64,000 bases of DNA from Caulobacter segnis. GTDB lineage: Bacteria > Pseudomonadota > Alphaproteobacteria > Caulobacterales > Caulobacteraceae. Positions within the stretch are counted from its first letter, which is position 1. Every line of letters begins with the position of its first letter. The position numbers and the translations under genes were made by a program. The notes under the pieces are model-generated. The model did no database searches, was not told the DNA's origin, and worked only from the letters and a program-made list of their open reading frames with translations. Positions 62,481-64,000 of the stretch are shown piece by piece. The stretch is taken from assembly GCF_023935105.1 (NCBI RefSeq), contig NZ_CP096040.1, positions 124,001 to 188,000 of the forward strand, given 5' to 3'.

Positions 62481-63161
62481 CTAGACCAGGGTGAATTCCA
62501 GACGGCCGACGCCCTCGACCTCGCCCACGACCTTATCGCCGCGGACGATGGCGCCGACGCCCTCGGGGGTGCCGGTGAAGATCAGGTCGCCGGCGGCCAG
62601 GGTCCACAGTTCGCTGGCCTTGGCGATCACCTCGCCGATGTTCCAGATGAGATCACCGACCTCGCCGCGCTGGCGCTCGGCGCCGTTGACCGACAGGGTG
62701 ACGGCGGCCCGCGCCGGCGGAGCGTCCATGACCCGGATGGCGGTGATCGGGGCGCTGGCGTCGAAGGCCTTGCCGGCCTCCCACGGGTGGCCCTTGGCCT
62801 TGGCCGCGCCTTGCAGGTCACGGCGGGTCAGGTCGACGCCGACGGCGTAGCCGAACACGGCTTCCAGGGCCTGGTCGGGTGTCAGGTTCGCGCCGCCGCT
62901 CTTCAGCGCGACCACCAGCTCGATCTCGTGGTGCAGGTCGCTGGTCGCCAGCGGATAGGCGACCTCGCGCGGCGCGACGACGACCGCGTCGGCGGGCTTG
63001 GCGAAGAAGAACGGCGGGTCGCGCTCGTCCGCGCCCATCTCGCGCGCATGGGCGGCGTAGTTGCGGCCGACGCACAGGACGCGGCGGATGGGGAAGACCG
63101 CATCGGATCCCTCCACCGGGACCGTCGGGATGGCGTGCGGAGGGAACGCGTAGGTCGTCAT
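62481..63161 (-). CDS. Fumarylacetoacetate hydrolase family protein
   Basis: A 226-residue FAH-fold enzyme, a short form of the family, closer in size to fumarylpyruvate hydrolases than to long fumarylacetoacetases. Metal-site residues are visible in SDLHHEIELVVAL and in AVGVDLTRRDLQG, and GDLIFTGTPEGVGAI is the diagnostic motif. ATG 63161 (MTTYAFPPHAIPTV) has GGAGGC upstream; the frame beyond is not coding. It begins the operon hydrolase, isomerase, carbonic anhydrase and is divergent from the ABC transporter gene. Confidence 0.9.
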   Translation of the reverse strand: MTTYAFPPHAIPTVPVEGSDAVFPIRRVLCVGRNYAAHAREMGADERDPPFFFAKPADAVVVAPREVAYPLATSDLHHEIELVVALKSGGANLTPDQALEAVFGYAVGVDLTRRDLQGAAKAKGHPWEAGKAFDASAPITAIRVMDAPPARAAVTLSVNGAERQRGEVGDLIWNIGEVIAKASELWTLAAGDLIFTGTPEGVGAIVRGDKVVGEVEGVGRLEFTLV

Positions 63162-63374
63162 GGCGCCTCCTGTAGACCCAAAACCCGCGCGCCAAAACCC
63201 CCGCTGGGAAGCTGCCGCATGGTCAATCGCCATGACGCCGCAAAGTGGTCGCCGTTCAGAAATCCTGCGGTTGAACGCTGGCCCTAAACGTTCTTTCACT
63301 TGCCGGGGTCCGCGCCATCGCGTCATGTCGGCGGCGGGGATAGGGCGAGTTCAATCGGGGGCTTTAGGACGCGC

Positions 63375-64000
63375 ATGCTGATCATCGAGAATCTGACCCA
63401 TGTCTATGGCAACGGCACCCGCGCCCTGGACGAGGTCAGCCTGACGATTCCGCGCGGCATGTACGGGCTTCTGGGTCCGAACGGGGCCGGCAAGTCCACC
63501 CTGATGCGCACCATCGCCACCCTGCAGGCCCCGACGTCGGGCCACATCCGGTTCGGCGACATCGACGTCCTCAAGACCCCCGAGGCGCTGCGCGAGACCC
63601 TGGGCTACCTGCCTCAGGACTTCGGCGTCTATCCGCGGGTCTCGGCCTACGACATGCTGGACCACATGGCGGTGCTGAAGGGCATTTCCGGGCCCAAGGA
63701 ACGCAAGGCCACGGTCGAGCACCTGCTGAACCAGGTGAACCTGTGGACCGTGCGCAAGAAGGCCATCGCCGGCTTCTCCGGCGGCATGCGCCAGCGGTTC
63801 GGCATCGCCCAGGCCCTGATCGGCGACCCGCGCCTGATCATCGTCGACGAGCCCACGGCCGGCCTCGACCCCGAGGAGCGCAACCGCTTCCTGAACCTCC
63901 TGGCCGAGATCGGCGAGAACGTGGTGGTGATCCTGTCGACCCACATCGTCGAGGACGTCAGCGACCTCTGCCCGGCCATGGCCATCATCTGCGACGGCCG
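63375..64000 (+). CDS. ABC transporter ATP-binding protein (partial)
   Basis: The first 208 residues of an ABC ATPase that continues beyond the window. Walker A is GPNGAGKST (about residues 34-42), the signature GFSGGMRQRFGIAQALIG, Walker B LIIVDEPTAGLD, and the switch histidine is in ILSTHIVEDVSDL. YLPQDFGVYPRVSAYDML resembles the ATPases of ABC-2 type exporters. The permease should lie downstream, outside the window, so the substrate is unknown. ATG 63375 lies about 200 bases from the divergent FAH hydrolase. Confidence 0.93.
   Translation, partial: MLIIENLTHVYGNGTRALDEVSLTIPRGMYGLLGPNGAGKSTLMRTIATLQAPTSGHIRFGDIDVLKTPEALRETLGYLPQDFGVYPRVSAYDMLDHMAVLKGISGPKERKATVEHLLNQVNLWTVRKKAIAGFSGGMRQRFGIAQALIGDPRLIIVDEPTAGLDPEERNRFLNLLAEIGENVVVILSTHIVEDVSDLCPAMAIICDG

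Overview
The window is GC-rich chromosomal DNA from an alphaproteobacterium, most probably Caulobacter or a close relative. The evidence is gene content and order: aroA-cmk-rpsA; a TIGR02300 protein beside tRNA-Ala; Hsp20 followed by a DUF1150 protein; lptC-lptA-lptB-rpoN-(exoD-like)-hpf-ptsN; and gltD-gltB. Several sites also resemble the Caulobacter housekeeping promoter. Most of the window is core metabolism and envelope biogenesis. I see no prophage, transposase, CRISPR array, defence island or rRNA operon.

Layout. 1-6.2 kb: end of an HD-type hydrolase-like gene, FKBP lipoprotein, galU, queG, a GST, hldE and a cation efflux pump. 6.2-8.8 kb: a decayed zone with an intact citrate synthase, a divergent frameshifted HTH-citrate synthase, and a truncated DUF3857 gene that ends in a repeat remnant. 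8.9-13.6 kb: aroA, cmk, rpsA, a TIGR02300 protein and tRNA-Ala. 13.7-14.6 kb: hsp20 with a candidate heat-shock promoter and ROSE-type RNA thermometer, then DUF1150. 14.8-21.3 kb: ptsN, hpf, exoD-like, rpoN, lptB, lptA, lptC, an rnd-like exonuclease and tRNA-Leu. 21.5-29.5 kb: an NDUFA9-like protein, uppP, gltD and gltB. 29.5-38.9 kb: a thioesterase, a DNA-damage ligase, an MFS exporter, a sugar aminotransferase, an MscS channel, the transsulfuration pair, and MarR with a zinc-ribbon protein. 39-46 kb: transaldolase, rfbD, a HAD heptose phosphatase, an AGE epimerase, manC and nadE. 46-53.7 kb: transketolase, XdhC, a frameshifted aldo/keto reductase, an SpsF-like cytidylyltransferase, ald with a divergent Lrp regulator, and an exported carbonic anhydrase. 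53.8-61 kb: an alpha-2-macroglobulin gene in three reading frames, then pbpC. 61-64 kb: carbonic anhydrase, maiA and a FAH hydrolase in one operon, then the start of an ABC ATPase.

Shared themes. Envelope and glycan supply recurs: galU, hldE, the HAD phosphatase, rfbD, manC, the aminotransferase, lptABC, uppP and pbpC with the macroglobulin. Nitrogen and amino-acid metabolism is the second theme: gltBD, rpoN-ptsN, ald-lrp and transsulfuration.

Four single-base indels break three genes (HTH-citrate synthase, aldo/keto reductase, and macroglobulin twice). They may be real pseudogenes or assembly errors at GC-rich runs; the sequence alone cannot decide. Intergenic inverted repeats of at least three families lie at gene ends and in two places overlap coding ends. 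No stretch over about 300 bases lacks a gene or gene remnant. The longer gaps (13327-13552, 18210-18417, 23325-23552, 45933-46120, 14631-14802) hold hairpins, promoter-like sites or repeats, listed below.
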